Below, one piece after another: positions 50,352 through 60,282 of a stretch of DNA of 64,000 nucleotides; within the stretch, counting starts at the first letter, position 1, and each line of letters starts with the position of its first letter. Position numbers and translations under genes: made by a program. The notes under the pieces were generated by a model that was not told the origin of the DNA, ran no database searches, and saw only the letters and a list, made by a program, of their open reading frames with translations. Origin of the DNA: an uncultured Sphingomonadaceae bacterium (GTDB lineage: Bacteria; Pseudomonadota; Alphaproteobacteria; Sphingomonadales; Sphingomonadaceae); assembly GCA_947493195.1 (NCBI GenBank), contig CANLQG010000001.1:620001-684000 (forward strand). Direction: 5' to 3'.

Positions 50352-51401
50352 ATGATCCGCACCGACTGGACCCGCGAAGAGATCGCACAGCTCTTTGACC
50401 TGCCCTTTACCGAACTGCTGTTCCGCGCCGCCACGGTCCACCGCGAACACCACAGCGCCGATCAAGTGCAACTGTGTACCTTGCTGTCCATCAAGACTGG
50501 CGGCTGCCCGGAAGACTGCGGCTACTGCTCGCAAAGCGCCCATGCCGACAGCGGCGTGGAAGCGACCAAGCTGATGGATGTGCGCCAGGTGTTGCAATCC
50601 GCCGCACAGGCAAAAGATGCTGGCAGCCAGCGGTTCTGCATGGGTGCGGCATGGCGCAATCCCAAGGAACGCGACATGCCCAAGATCGTGGAGATCGTGA
50701 AAGGCGTGCGCGAAATGGGCATGGAAACCTGCATGACGCTGGGCATGCTCTCGCCGACGCAGGCAGAGCAGCTGAAAGAAGCGGGCCTCGACTATTACAA
50801 CCACAACATCGATACAGGGCCCGAGTATTACGAGCGCGTGATCACCACCCGCAAGTACGAGGACCGGCTGACCACGCTTGAAAACGTGCGCCAGGCAGGC
50901 ATCAACGTGTGCAGCGGCGGCATCGTGGGCATGGGCGAAACGCGCGATGATCGCGTGGGCTTTGTCCACACGCTCGCCACGCTGGAACGCCATCCGGAAA
51001 GCGTGCCGGTGAACGCGCTGGTGCCGGTGAAAGGCACCCCGCTGGGCGACATGCTGGCCGACACGCCGATGGCGAAGATCGACGATATCGAATTCGTGCG
51101 CACCGTGGCGGTCGCGCGCATAGCCATGCCGATGAGCATGGTGCGCCTGTCCGCAGGTCGCGAATCCATGTCGGACGCCACGCAGGCACTGGCGTTCATG
51201 GCCGGTGCAAACTCCATCTTCACCGGCGAGAAGCTGCTGACCGCACCCAACGCGGGCGACGATAGCGATGCCGCGCTGTTCGCACGTCTTGGCCTGAAAG
51301 CGATGCAGGGTGAGGAGCCGATGCGGGCTGTCGGCGGATGTTCCGGCGGTTGCGCAACCAAGGCAGAAGCGCCCGAGAAGGTTCAAGCCGAACTCACCTG
51401 A
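50352..51401 (+). CDS. bioB: Biotin synthase BioB
   Basis: The 349-residue radical SAM enzyme inserts sulfur into dethiobiotin. It has the 4Fe-4S motif CPEDCGYC (CxxxCxxC) near residue 57, the SAM-binding region and the second-cluster residues including [11 protein letters not shown] and [10 protein letters not shown]-terminal GGCSGGCAT adds cysteines. The ATG at 50352 gives the normal start. Lead gene of bioBFDA. No BioR-type operator is recognised in the upstream gap. Confidence 0.96.
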   Translation: MIRTDWTREEIAQLFDLPFTELLFRAATVHREHHSADQVQLCTLLSIKTGGCPEDCGYCSQSAHADSGVEATKLMDVRQVLQSAAQAKDAGSQRFCMGAAWRNPKERDMPKIVEIVKGVREMGMETCMTLGMLSPTQAEQLKEAGLDYYNHNIDTGPEYYERVITTRKYEDRLTTLENVRQAGINVCSGGIVGMGETRDDRVGFVHTLATLERHPESVPVNALVPVKGTPLGDMLADTPMAKIDDIEFVRTVAVARIAMPMSMVRLSAGRESMSDATQALAFMAGANSIFTGEKLLTAPNAGDDSDAALFARLGLKAMQGEEPMRAVGGCSGGCATKAEAPEKVQAELT

Positions 51402-51412
51402 GCCAGCCGACA

Positions 51413-52567
51413 ATGCTCGACCATATTCGTCAGTCGCTGGAGGTCATCGCAGCGAAGCACCGCACGCGGGTGCTGCGCGCGGTGGAAATGCGCCCCGGCG
51501 GCAGGCTGGTGCGCGGCGGGCGCGAACTGCTCGATTTCTCCAGCAACGATTACCTTGGCCTGTCGCAGCATCCGCTGCTGGTGGAGCGGTCTGCCAACTA
51601 CGTGCGCCAGCACGGCGCCGGCGCGGGCGCGTCGCGACTGATTACCGGCACCAGCGCGCTGCATCTGGATGTCGAGGCAAAAGTCGCCGCCTTCAAGGGC
51701 ACCGAAACCGCGCTGCTGTTCGCCACCGGCTGGCAGGCCAATGCCGCCGCCATCCCGGCACTGGCGAAAGCGGCACGTGGCACGGCGATCTTCGCGGACA
51801 AGCTGGTTCACAATTCGATCCACGCCGGTCTGCGCAGCGCGAATGCCACGGTGCTGTTCTACGATCACAACGACTACGACCACCTGCAGGCGCTGCTGCA
51901 GGAGCACGCCAATGCGCCAGCGCGCATGATAATCACCGAAAGCGTGTTCAGCATGGATGGCGACAGGGCAGACCTGCCACGCCTGAATGCGCTGTCCACC
52001 CAGCACGGCGCGATGCTCTACGTCGACGAGGCGCACGCCACGGGCGTGCTGGGAAAGCGCGGTGCGGGCCTGACAGCGGATGCACCGGGAGCGCAGATCG
52101 TGATGGGCACATTCAGCAAGGCGCTGGGCGGCTTTGGGGCCTACATCGCCTGTCCCGCGATGGTGCGCGAATACCTTGTCAACATGTGTGCCGGGCTGAT
52201 CTTCACCACCGCGCCGCCCCCCGCCATGCTGGGCGCAATGGATGCCGCGCTGGACCTCGTGCCAGACATGGACGCAGAGCGCGCGCATCTGGCCACGCTG
52301 GGAAAGCAGCTGCGCGAGGGTTTGGAGGCTCTGGGCTACGACACGCTCGGCTCCACCACGCAGATCGTCCCGCTGGTGGTGGGCGCGGAATCCGATGCGC
52401 TGGCCTTGGGCGAGTACCTGCTTGAGAACGGCATAGCCGCCCTGCCCATCCGTCCGCCGACCGTGCCCAGGGGCACCAGCCGCATCCGCTTTGCCCTGCG
52501 CTCCACGCTGGGCGAAGACGATATCGCACAGGTGCTGGCCGCAGTCGCCTCATGGACAAAAGCATGA
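51413..52567 (+). CDS. bioF: 8-amino-7-oxononanoate synthase BioF
   Basis: The 384-residue PLP enzyme condenses pimeloyl thioester with alanine. It shows DFSSNDYLGLSQHP, GAGASRLITGTSALH, HNSIHAG, VDEAHATGVLG and the PLP lysine in GTFSKALGGFG near residue 237. Full length for the alpha-oxoamine synthase family. The start lies 12 bases after bioB and the stop overlaps the bioD start. Confidence 0.95.
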   Translation: MLDHIRQSLEVIAAKHRTRVLRAVEMRPGGRLVRGGRELLDFSSNDYLGLSQHPLLVERSANYVRQHGAGAGASRLITGTSALHLDVEAKVAAFKGTETALLFATGWQANAAAIPALAKAARGTAIFADKLVHNSIHAGLRSANATVLFYDHNDYDHLQALLQEHANAPARMIITESVFSMDGDRADLPRLNALSTQHGAMLYVDEAHATGVLGKRGAGLTADAPGAQIVMGTFSKALGGFGAYIACPAMVREYLVNMCAGLIFTTAPPPAMLGAMDAALDLVPDMDAERAHLATLGKQLREGLEALGYDTLGSTTQIVPLVVGAESDALALGEYLLENGIAALPIRPPTVPRGTSRIRFALRSTLGEDDIAQVLAAVASWTKA

Positions 52568-53181
52568 TCCGCACCATCGTTACCGGCACCGACACCGATG
52601 TTGGCAAGACCGTGTTCGCTGCCGGTCTCTCGCAGGCGTTGAAGGCAAGCTACTGGAAGCCCGCGCAGGCCGGGCTGGATGGCGAGACGGACAGCCGGGC
52701 CGTGGCCCGCCTTGCGCCCGACGCGCGGGTGCTGCCGGAGGCCTATCGCCTGAAAACGCCTTGCTCCCCGCACGAGGCAGCGCGGGTGGACGGGGTGGCC
52801 ATCGATGACGAGGCCCTGGCGCTGCCGCAGGTCGAAGGTCCGCTGGTGGTGGAAGGCGCTGGCGGCGTGCTGGTGCCCTACCGCGAAGACCTGCTGGCGG
52901 CAGACCTGTTTGCGCGCTGGAACCTGCCCGCCATTGTGGTGGCGCGAACCACGCTCGGCACGATCAGCCACACGCTGCTCTCGATTGAAGCGCTCAGGGC
53001 GCGCGGCATCCCAGTTGCGGGCGTGGCCTTCGTCGGCGAAGAAGAACCGGTGGCCGAAAGCGCGATTACGCGCATCGCCAGTGTGCCGCACCTCGGTCGC
53101 CTGCCGCGCCTCGCTCCGCTCGATCGAGAGACGCTGGCCGCCGCCTTTGCCGCGAACATCCGCATGGACCTGCTGGCATGA
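52564..53181 (+). CDS. bioD: Dethiobiotin synthetase BioD
   Basis: The 205-residue ATPase closes the ureido ring of dethiobiotin. It has the P-loop TGTDTDVGKTVFAAGL at the N-terminus, YWKPAQAG, VVEGAGGVLVPY and an adenine-contacting C-terminal region. The ATG at 52564 overlaps the bioF stop in ATGA; an in-frame ATG at 52552 would add four residues. The product is somewhat shorter than E. coli BioD but complete. Confidence 0.93.
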   Translation: MIRTIVTGTDTDVGKTVFAAGLSQALKASYWKPAQAGLDGETDSRAVARLAPDARVLPEAYRLKTPCSPHEAARVDGVAIDDEALALPQVEGPLVVEGAGGVLVPYREDLLAADLFARWNLPAIVVARTTLGTISHTLLSIEALRARGIPVAGVAFVGEEEPVAESAITRIASVPHLGRLPRLAPLDRETLAAAFAANIRMDLLA

Positions 53182-54443
53182 GCAAAAGCCCCGTTTGGCA
53201 CCCGTTCCATCAACACGGTCTGGAGGAGGACATCCCGCTTGTCACCCATGCCGAGGGGGCCGTGCTGCACACGGCCGATGGCAGGCGAGTGATCGACGCC
53301 ATTTCCAGCTGGTGGGTTACGACGCACGGCCACAATCACCCGCGCATCATGGCTGCCGTTCGGGAGCAGACCGAGAAGCTGGACCAGCTGATCTTTGCCG
53401 GCTGGACGCACGAGCCCGCCGAAACACTGGCCCGCGCGCTGGTGGACCTGATGCCCGCAGGGCTGGACCACGTGTTCTATTCCGACAGCGGCTCTACCGC
53501 CGTGGAAGTCGCGCTGAAGATGGCGTTGGGTTACTGGCACAACCGGGGCGACCTGCGGCACCGCATCCTGGTGCTGGAGCATAGCTATCACGGCGACACC
53601 ATCGGCGCGATGAGCGTGGGCGCGCGCGGCGTGTTCAACCGCGCCTATGCCCCGCTGCTGTTCGATGTCGGCACGGTGCCGTTTCCCACCGCCGATCCGC
53701 AGCCCAGCCTCGATGCGCTGGAGGCAGCCTGCAGGGCGGGCGATGTCGCCGCTTTCATCGTCGAGCCGCTGCTGCTCGGCGCGGGCGGCATGCTGACCTA
53801 CCCACCGCAGGTGCTGGCAGACATGCGCGCCATCTGCGCGCGCCACGGCGTGCTCTTCATCGCTGACGAAGTGATGACGGGCTGGGGCCGTACCGGCACG
53901 CTGCTGGCCTGCGAACAGGCGGGCGTTACGCCGGATATCCTGTGCCTTGCCAAGGGGCTGACGGGCGGGTCCATGCCGCTGGCCGTCACGATAGCGACCG
54001 CGCCGATTTTCGATGCGCACTACTCGACGGACCGCTCGAAGCTGTTCTTCCACTCGTCCAGCTTCACCGCAAACCCCATCGCCTGCGCTGCCGCTGTTGC
54101 CAATGTGCAGATGTGGCAGGACGAGCCGGTGCTGGAACGCGTCGCCACCTTGGCAGACAGGCTGCGCGCAGTGCTGGCGAAACTATCGTCGCGGTCCGAT
54201 GTGGTGAACCCGCGCCAGTGCGGCACCATGATCGCCTTCGATATCGATGTGGGCGATGATGCAGGCTACCTTGCGGAGATTGGCCCCAGAATGCGCGCGC
54301 ACTTCTTCGCCAACGATGTGTTGGTCCGCCCGCTGGGCAACACCGTCTACACCATGCCACCGTATTCGATCTCCCAGACCGATATCGACAGGGTTGCGCA
54401 GGTCATGGGCTCCGCCATCGATACCTGCGCTCGCCAGCCCTGA
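53178..54443 (+). CDS. bioA: Adenosylmethionine-8-amino-7-oxononanoate aminotransferase BioA
   Basis: The 421-residue class III aminotransferase uses SAM as amino donor to form 7,8-diaminopelargonate. Typical segments are WHPFHQH at the start, SSWWVTTHGHNHPRI, FYSDSGSTAVEVALKMAL, YHGDTIGAMSVG, FIADEVMTGWGRTG and the PLP Lys in CLAKGLTGGSMPLA near residue 262. ATGA overlap with bioD. Last gene of the operon; pimeloyl-precursor genes bioC/bioH/bioZ are not in the window. Confidence 0.96.
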   Translation: MSKSPVWHPFHQHGLEEDIPLVTHAEGAVLHTADGRRVIDAISSWWVTTHGHNHPRIMAAVREQTEKLDQLIFAGWTHEPAETLARALVDLMPAGLDHVFYSDSGSTAVEVALKMALGYWHNRGDLRHRILVLEHSYHGDTIGAMSVGARGVFNRAYAPLLFDVGTVPFPTADPQPSLDALEAACRAGDVAAFIVEPLLLGAGGMLTYPPQVLADMRAICARHGVLFIADEVMTGWGRTGTLLACEQAGVTPDILCLAKGLTGGSMPLAVTIATAPIFDAHYSTDRSKLFFHSSSFTANPIACAAAVANVQMWQDEPVLERVATLADRLRAVLAKLSSRSDVVNPRQCGTMIAFDIDVGDDAGYLAEIGPRMRAHFFANDVLVRPLGNTVYTMPPYSISQTDIDRVAQVMGSAIDTCARQP

Positions 54444-54521
54444 CGTTCCGCCTCGTTGAAAGCGTAACAGGGCCCAAAGCATGGCTTTAACTAGCGGAGA
54501 TATCGTCTAGAACCTGCGCCA

Positions 54522-55592
54522 ATGACCTTTCGCAAAACCTGTTTGCTGGCGGCACTCGCGCTTCTATCGGCCTGCTCCGCAGAAGAAGAACGCCCCGACG
54601 ACGAAGCGGTAACTGTCGTTGCCGACAATCCCGTGATGCTGGCCGAACAGTTGCAGGTCGAGGCGGTCGGTTCCGCGCGCGCCGCGACATCGGCCGATCT
54701 CTATCCGGAAACCGCGGGCCGCGTGGAGGCGGTACGCTTTTCTGCCGGAGACTACGTGCGCCGGGGCCAGCCACTGCTCGTGCTTGACAGCCGCCAGCAA
54801 CGCCTCGCGGTGGAACTGGCGCAGGTGCAGGTGCAGGAAGCCTCGCAACTGCTCGCGCGCTACCGCCGGATCGAGGATGCCGGCGCCATATCCGACAGCC
54901 AGATCGAGGCGGGCGAGACCGCCCTCGCCTCTGCCCGGGTGGGATTGCAGCAGGCGCAGGAAGCCCTGGCCGACCGCACCGTGCGCGCACCATTCAGCGG
55001 GCATATCGGCCTCACCGAGATCGACATCGGCGACCGGGTCGGTCCGGACACGCTGATTGCCCAGCTTGACCAGCGCAGCACGCTCTACGTCGATTTTCCC
55101 GCGCCCGAAGCGGCCTTCTCGCGCCTGACACCGGGCACGGTAGTGGAACTCACTCCGTTCTCCGACCAGAGCCGCACGGTCGAGGCGCGGATCGTTACCG
55201 TGGACAGCACGATTGCCAGCGACCAGCGCACCTTCACCGTGCGCACCGCCATCGACAATTCGGACGACAGTCTGCGCCCCGGCATGAGTTTCCGGGTGCG
55301 CTTCTCGGGTTCCGGCGTGGTGCGACCCGCCGTGCCGGAGGAAGCCATCGTCTGGGGCGGTGAAGGGTCCTACCTGTGGCAGGTGGTGAACCGCGAAGCG
55401 CGGCGCGTGCCGCTCACCATCGCCTCGCGCCGCGATGGCATGGCATTGATCGATGCCCCTATCGACGAAGATGACGTGGTGATTGTCGAGGGTGTGCAGA
55501 AAGTGCGCGAGGGCCAGGCCGTCGACCTGGTGCAGCCGCTGGTCGAGGACGCGCAGTCGGTCGAACTTCGCGAAGATGCGGCCAGCGAATGA
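54522..55592 (+). CDS. RND efflux periplasmic adaptor subunit (membrane fusion protein)
   Basis: The 356-residue lipoprotein-type adaptor begins with a signal and lipobox LLSAC (Cys near 18). The lipoyl half-motif GRVEAVRFSAGDYVRRGQPLLVLD, an alpha-hairpin (about 80-150), the second lipoyl half DRTVRAPFSGHIGLTEIDIGDRV and a beta-barrel domain follow. It connects the RND pump to the outer-membrane channel. First of three genes; the pump starts 11 bases after its stop. Confidence 0.92.
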   Translation: MTFRKTCLLAALALLSACSAEEERPDDEAVTVVADNPVMLAEQLQVEAVGSARAATSADLYPETAGRVEAVRFSAGDYVRRGQPLLVLDSRQQRLAVELAQVQVQEASQLLARYRRIEDAGAISDSQIEAGETALASARVGLQQAQEALADRTVRAPFSGHIGLTEIDIGDRVGPDTLIAQLDQRSTLYVDFPAPEAAFSRLTPGTVVELTPFSDQSRTVEARIVTVDSTIASDQRTFTVRTAIDNSDDSLRPGMSFRVRFSGSGVVRPAVPEEAIVWGGEGSYLWQVVNREARRVPLTIASRRDGMALIDAPIDEDDVVIVEGVQKVREGQAVDLVQPLVEDAQSVELREDAASE

Positions 55593-55602
55593 AGATGAGC
55601 GA

Positions 55603-58600
55603 ATGAAGGCCGACGTCAACGACCTGCCCCTGCTGGCGGTAAAGCGCCCGCTGCTGATCGGCGTGCTCAACCTGCTGATCGTGCTGGCGGGCGTGGCCGC
55701 CTATTTCGGGGTCGAGGTGCGCGAGCTTCCCGATGTCGACCGACCCATCGTCACTGTCTCCGCCACCCTGCCCGGCGCCGCGCCCGAAACGATGGACGCG
55801 GAAGTCACCAGCATCCTGGAAAACGCCGTGGCGCGCGTCAGCGGCGTGCGCGAAATCCGTTCGTCCAGCGAGGAGAACAACACCCGCATCCGCGTGGAGT
55901 TCAACCCCGGCACCGAACTCGATTCCGTCGCCGCCGACGTGCGCGAGGCCGTGTCGCGCGTATCGCGCGAACTGCCCGACCGGGTGGAGCAGGTGCGGGT
56001 GGTGAAAGCCGACAGCGATGCCCAGTCGATCCTGACGCTGGCGGTCTCCAGCCGCGCCTACGACACAGCCGAACTTACCGAGATCGTGCAGAACGATATC
56101 ATTCCCGAACTGCTGACGGCGGAAGGCGTGGCCAGCATCGAGGAATTCGGTTCGCGCGAACGGCAACTGCGCGTGGCCATCGATCCGCAGCGCCTCAACC
56201 GCTTCGGCCTGACGATTTCGGATGTTGCCGCCGCGCTGGAGCGGGCACCGTTCGATGTGCCCGTGGGCAGTTTCCGCAGCGATGCGCAGGAACTGATCGT
56301 GCGGGCAGAGGCGAATGCCGCCAATCCCGAGCAGGTGAAGGACGTCGTTATCAGCGGCAACACCCGCGTGGGCGATGTCGCCGAAGCCTATTTCGCCCCT
56401 GCCGATGCCACCAACTTCGTGCGCCTGAACGGCGAGGAAGTCGTGGGCCTTGGCGTGATCAGGCAGGCAGGTTCCAACACCATCGAGATTTCCGACGCGG
56501 TGAATGCCTCGGTGCGCGAGGTGAACCAGAGGTTCGGCGATATCGACATTAGGGTGATCACGGACGAGGCGGAGTTCATCAAGACCTCCGTCACCGAAGT
56601 GCTCATCACGCTGGGCTTCACCATTCTCGTTGTGGTGCTCACCATGCTGCTGTTCTTCGGCGCGCTTGGCCCGACCATCATTCCCAGCACGACCATCCCC
56701 GTCGCGCTGATGGGGGTGATCGCGGGCATCTGGTTGATGGGATTCTCGGTCAACCTGCTCACCCTGCTGGCGCTGGTGCTGGCGACGGGCCTGATCGTGG
56801 ACGATGCCATCGTGGTTCTGGAAAATGCCCAGCGCCTGCAGAACAAGGGCTTTGGCAAGCGAGCCGCGGCGGTCCTGGGCACGCGGCAGGTGTTCTTTGC
56901 CGTGGTGGCGACGACGGCGGTGCTGGTGTCGGTCTTCGTACCGATATCCTTCCTCCCCTCCGAAGCCGGACGGCTGTTCCGCGAATTCGGTTTCGTGCTG
57001 GCGCTGGCGGTGATCCTGTCGTCCTTCGTGGCGCTGTCGCTGGTCCCCGCGCTTGCCGCGCGCATCGACCTGACCGGAAAGGACGATGGCGAAGAGGGGC
57101 ATCTCCACGCATTCCGTGTGCGGACAAACGCGCTGGGCGGGCGCCTGCGCGACCGCTATTCGCGCGGCCTGCATCGCTGCCTTGGCCGTCCGTGGCTGAC
57201 ACTGGGCCTGTCCGTGGTGGCCGCCGTGGGTGCAGGGCTGCTTTATACCGGGCTGGAGAATGAGCTGGTGCCCGACGAGGATCGCGGCTCCCTGCGCATC
57301 TGGGCGAGCGGACCGGACGGCGTAGGGCTGGATTTCATGGACCGCGAGCTGGACGAGATCGAGGCCGTGCTCGATCCGCTGGTGGAGGAAGGGTTGATTA
57401 CCTCGACGCTCTCCATCGTCGGACGCTACGATCCCAATCGTATCGAGGTAAGCGCGGACCTCGTCGACTGGGGCAAGCGCGACCGGACCCAGACCGAGGT
57501 GGTCGAGGATCTGCGCGAACCGCTGTCAAAGATCCCGGGATCGCGTGTGAACCCCAGCGGGCGCGGCACCCTCAGCTTTGGCGGCGGCGGCAACGACTCG
57601 GTCGAGGTGGCGCTGACCGGCGCGGAATACGAAGGCATCTACGTATCCGCCCGCGCGCTGGCAGACGCGATCGACGCGCAGTCGGATATCCTCTCAAACC
57701 CCGAAATTTCCTATCAACCCACCCAGCCGCAGATATCCCTGCAGATCGACCGCCGCAGCGCGGCAGACGTGGGGGTCGACCTCGATGATCTTGCGCTGAC
57801 CCTGCGCGCCATGGTGGCAGGGGACGAGGTGGCCGATCTCAACGTGAGCGATCAGTCGATCCCGATCTATCTCACCGCCGAAACGGTTTCGATCAGCAAT
57901 CCGGAAGACCTGCGCAATCTCTACGTGCGGGGAACAGAGGGGCTGGTGCCCCTTTCCAGCGTCACCACCATCGTGGAGCAGGGGATCGCCGCCGAGCTCG
58001 ATCGTACAGAGCAGCGGCGCGCCATAGAGGTGGAGGCGTCCATCGCCCCCGGCGTCCCTCTGGCCGACGCCGTGGCGGAAATAGAGCGCCTCGCGGAGGA
58101 GACCGTTGCCGACGATGTCGACCTGCTGCTGCAGGGCGAGGCGCAATCGCTGGAGGAGACCGGCAACGATCTGCTGCTGACCTACCTGTTCGCGCTCATC
58201 ATCGTACTGCTGGTTCTGGTCGCCCAGTTCGAGAGCATCACCAGCGCGCTGGTGGTGATGCTGACCGTGCCCTTCGCCCTTGCTGCCGCCGTGTTCGCCC
58301 TGTTCATTTCCGGCACCTCCCTCAACATCTATTCGCAGATCGGCCTTGTCATGCTGATCGGCCTGATGGCGAAGAACGGCATCCTGATCGTGGAATTCGC
58401 CGACCAGTTGCGACAACAGGGGCGCGAGCTGCGCGAAGCGATAGAGGAGGCTGCGACCATCCGCCTGCGCCCGATTGCCATGACGCTGGTTTCCACGGTG
58501 ATCGGAGCGGTTCCGCTGATCCTGGCCAGCGGCGCGGGGGCGGAAGCGCGCCAGTCGATTGGCTGGGTGATCTTCGGCGGCCTGGGCATCGCAGCGGTGT

Positions 58601-58731
58601 TCACCCTGTTCCTGACGCCGGTGCTCTACATGGGGCTGGCCCGTTTCGGTAAGCCGCGCAGCGTCGATTTGCAGCGCGTGCGCGAGGAAATCGACAGTGC
58701 GGACGAAGCGGAGGCTCTGTCGGTGTCATGA
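55603..58731 (+). CDS. RND family efflux transporter permease (HAE-1 like)
   Basis: The 1042-residue inner-membrane antiporter has two repeats of membrane helix plus large periplasmic loop. The proton relay is in GLIVDDAIVVLENAQ (Asp-Asp of helix 4), and the second repeat has LVMLIGLMAKNGILIVEFADQLRQQG with the matching Lys. Periplasmic porter segments are about residues 35-330 and 560-860. It exports drugs or lipophilic toxins. The start ATG at 55603 matches family length; the outer-membrane gene overlaps its stop. Confidence 0.94.
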   Translation: MKADVNDLPLLAVKRPLLIGVLNLLIVLAGVAAYFGVEVRELPDVDRPIVTVSATLPGAAPETMDAEVTSILENAVARVSGVREIRSSSEENNTRIRVEFNPGTELDSVAADVREAVSRVSRELPDRVEQVRVVKADSDAQSILTLAVSSRAYDTAELTEIVQNDIIPELLTAEGVASIEEFGSRERQLRVAIDPQRLNRFGLTISDVAAALERAPFDVPVGSFRSDAQELIVRAEANAANPEQVKDVVISGNTRVGDVAEAYFAPADATNFVRLNGEEVVGLGVIRQAGSNTIEISDAVNASVREVNQRFGDIDIRVITDEAEFIKTSVTEVLITLGFTILVVVLTMLLFFGALGPTIIPSTTIPVALMGVIAGIWLMGFSVNLLTLLALVLATGLIVDDAIVVLENAQRLQNKGFGKRAAAVLGTRQVFFAVVATTAVLVSVFVPISFLPSEAGRLFREFGFVLALAVILSSFVALSLVPALAARIDLTGKDDGEEGHLHAFRVRTNALGGRLRDRYSRGLHRCLGRPWLTLGLSVVAAVGAGLLYTGLENELVPDEDRGSLRIWASGPDGVGLDFMDRELDEIEAVLDPLVEEGLITSTLSIVGRYDPNRIEVSADLVDWGKRDRTQTEVVEDLREPLSKIPGSRVNPSGRGTLSFGGGGNDSVEVALTGAEYEGIYVSARALADAIDAQSDILSNPEISYQPTQPQISLQIDRRSAADVGVDLDDLALTLRAMVAGDEVADLNVSDQSIPIYLTAETVSISNPEDLRNLYVRGTEGLVPLSSVTTIVEQGIAAELDRTEQRRAIEVEASIAPGVPLADAVAEIERLAEETVADDVDLLLQGEAQSLEETGNDLLLTYLFALIIVLLVLVAQFESITSALVVMLTVPFALAAAVFALFISGTSLNIYSQIGLVMLIGLMAKNGILIVEFADQLRQQGRELREAIEEAATIRLRPIAMTLVSTVIGAVPLILASGAGAEARQSIGWVIFGGLGIAAVFTLFLTPVLYMGLARFGKPRSVDLQRVREEIDSADEAEALSVS

Positions 58732-60146
58732 TGCGCCGTGTGCTGATCCCGATCACCGGCGCGCTGGCGCTGTCCGCCTGCGCCACCACCACCGTGCCCC
58801 CGGCGCCGGGTCCTGCCGATGTCGCCATGCCGGCGCAATTTGCCGCAGATTACCGTCCGCCGCTCGACACCGATGGCAACTGGTGGGAGGGCTTCGAGGA
58901 CCCCCGGCTGGACGAACTGGTGGAACAGGCCCTCGCCGCCAATTTCGACATTGCCACCACTCGGGAACGTCTGGCCGCTTCGCGGGCGCTGCTGCGGGCG
59001 GCACGCGGTGACCGCCTGCCCTCTGTCGACGGTGTGGCCGATGTCGGCATAGATGCCACGTCGAACGATATCGGGGTCTCGCTCTCGCCGGGCGCGGCGG
59101 CGCTGTTCGATCCGGATATTGCGGGACGGCTTTCGGCGCAGATCGAGGCGGCCGCGGCGCGGGTCGCTGCCGCCGAATACCTTGTGGCAGACCGCGAGCG
59201 ACTGGTCGCTGCGGAAGTTGCCCAGCAATATATCGAACTGCGCCGCACGGGAGAGCGCCTGCTGCTGCTGCGCGAATCCACGCGCCTTCAGGAACAGACG
59301 CTGCGCATCGTCACCTTGCGTTTCGAGGCCGGCCTTTCTGCCAATCTCGACGTGCGCCGCGCCGCCGCCGACCTGGCGCAGACACGCGCGCAGAGCGGTC
59401 TGCTGGAACTGCAACGGGCGCGCGCCGCCCATGCCTTGGCTGTACTGACCGGTGATGTGCCACGAGAGGCTCCGCCGGTGGATCAGGAATCGGGCAGCGT
59501 GCCGGCCTTTACTGCGGGACCCGCCCTGGGCGTGCCCGCAGACTTGCTGCGTCGTCGGCCCGACCTGCTGGTGGCGGAAGCCGACCTGGTGGAGGCGGCC
59601 GCGAACGTGGGCATAGAGCGCGCCGACCTGCTGCCTTCCCTCACGATTTCCGGGCAGGTGCTGCTGGGGGACGGCAGCTTTGGCGGGATCGTGTCCGACT
59701 TCCTCGGCAGCCTGGGCGCGGCGCTGGACCTGCCGCTGTTCGATGGCGGGCGCAGGCGAACCGAAGTGGATGCCGCGCAGTACGAATTGCAGGCCCGCTT
59801 CCTCGAATACCGGCAGGGTGTGCTGGGCGTGATGGGAGAGGTGGAGAACGCGCTGGTCGCCATAGAGGCCTATTCCAACCGCAACGCCGATCTGGAGCAG
59901 GCGATCACCGAGAGCGAGCGTGCGTTCGAACAGTCCAACGCGCTTTACCGCGAAGGGCTTGCGAGCCTGTTCGATGTGCTCGATTCGCAGCGCCAGTTGA
60001 TCAGCAGCCGCCAGGCGCTGATCGACAGCGAAGCGGCACTGGCCGCCTCGTTCGTCGACCTCTACGCAGCGGTGGGCATGCCCTCGTCAGCCAGCCGCCC
60101 GGATCGCATCAATGTGGGAGGAATGGATGCCCCGCAAGGAACCTAA
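58728..60146 (+). CDS. NodT-family outer membrane efflux lipoprotein
   Basis: The 472-residue TolC-type channel is a lipoprotein (lipobox ALSAC, Cys near 18). It has two long alpha-helical hairpin repeats with PLDTDGNWWEGFEDPRLDELVEQALAAN, RFEAGLSANLDVRRAAADLAQTRA and the second repeat YREGLASLFDVLDSQRQLISSRQALIDSEAAL. It starts in ATGA overlap with the pump gene and completes the tripartite system. Its 3' end lies only 136 bases from an integrase, so the mobile element begins right after it. Confidence 0.92.
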   Translation: MMRRVLIPITGALALSACATTTVPPAPGPADVAMPAQFAADYRPPLDTDGNWWEGFEDPRLDELVEQALAANFDIATTRERLAASRALLRAARGDRLPSVDGVADVGIDATSNDIGVSLSPGAAALFDPDIAGRLSAQIEAAAARVAAAEYLVADRERLVAAEVAQQYIELRRTGERLLLLRESTRLQEQTLRIVTLRFEAGLSANLDVRRAAADLAQTRAQSGLLELQRARAAHALAVLTGDVPREAPPVDQESGSVPAFTAGPALGVPADLLRRRPDLLVAEADLVEAAANVGIERADLLPSLTISGQVLLGDGSFGGIVSDFLGSLGAALDLPLFDGGRRRTEVDAAQYELQARFLEYRQGVLGVMGEVENALVAIEAYSNRNADLEQAITESERAFEQSNALYREGLASLFDVLDSQRQLISSRQALIDSEAALAASFVDLYAAVGMPSSASRPDRINVGGMDAPQGT

Positions 60147-60282
60147 CTCCACACTCGCCCACTTTCGCTGACTTTCGCGGCCCTCGATACGTTCCCTTTA
60201 AGTTTCCAACATTCGTTTCGCTTTTGTTCGTTGACCTTCGCCAGCTATCGCGGCAGAGTGTGGGAACGATTAGGGGAACGAA

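Noticed and set aside
55459..57174. 571-codon minus-strand frame opposite the RND pump
   Set aside because: His/Gln/Gly-rich antisense composition without motifs; the pump gene is certain.
60147..60282. tRNA or tmRNA attachment site left of the integrase
   Set aside because: No cloverleaf or tmRNA end could be found in this interval; the attachment site remains unidentified.
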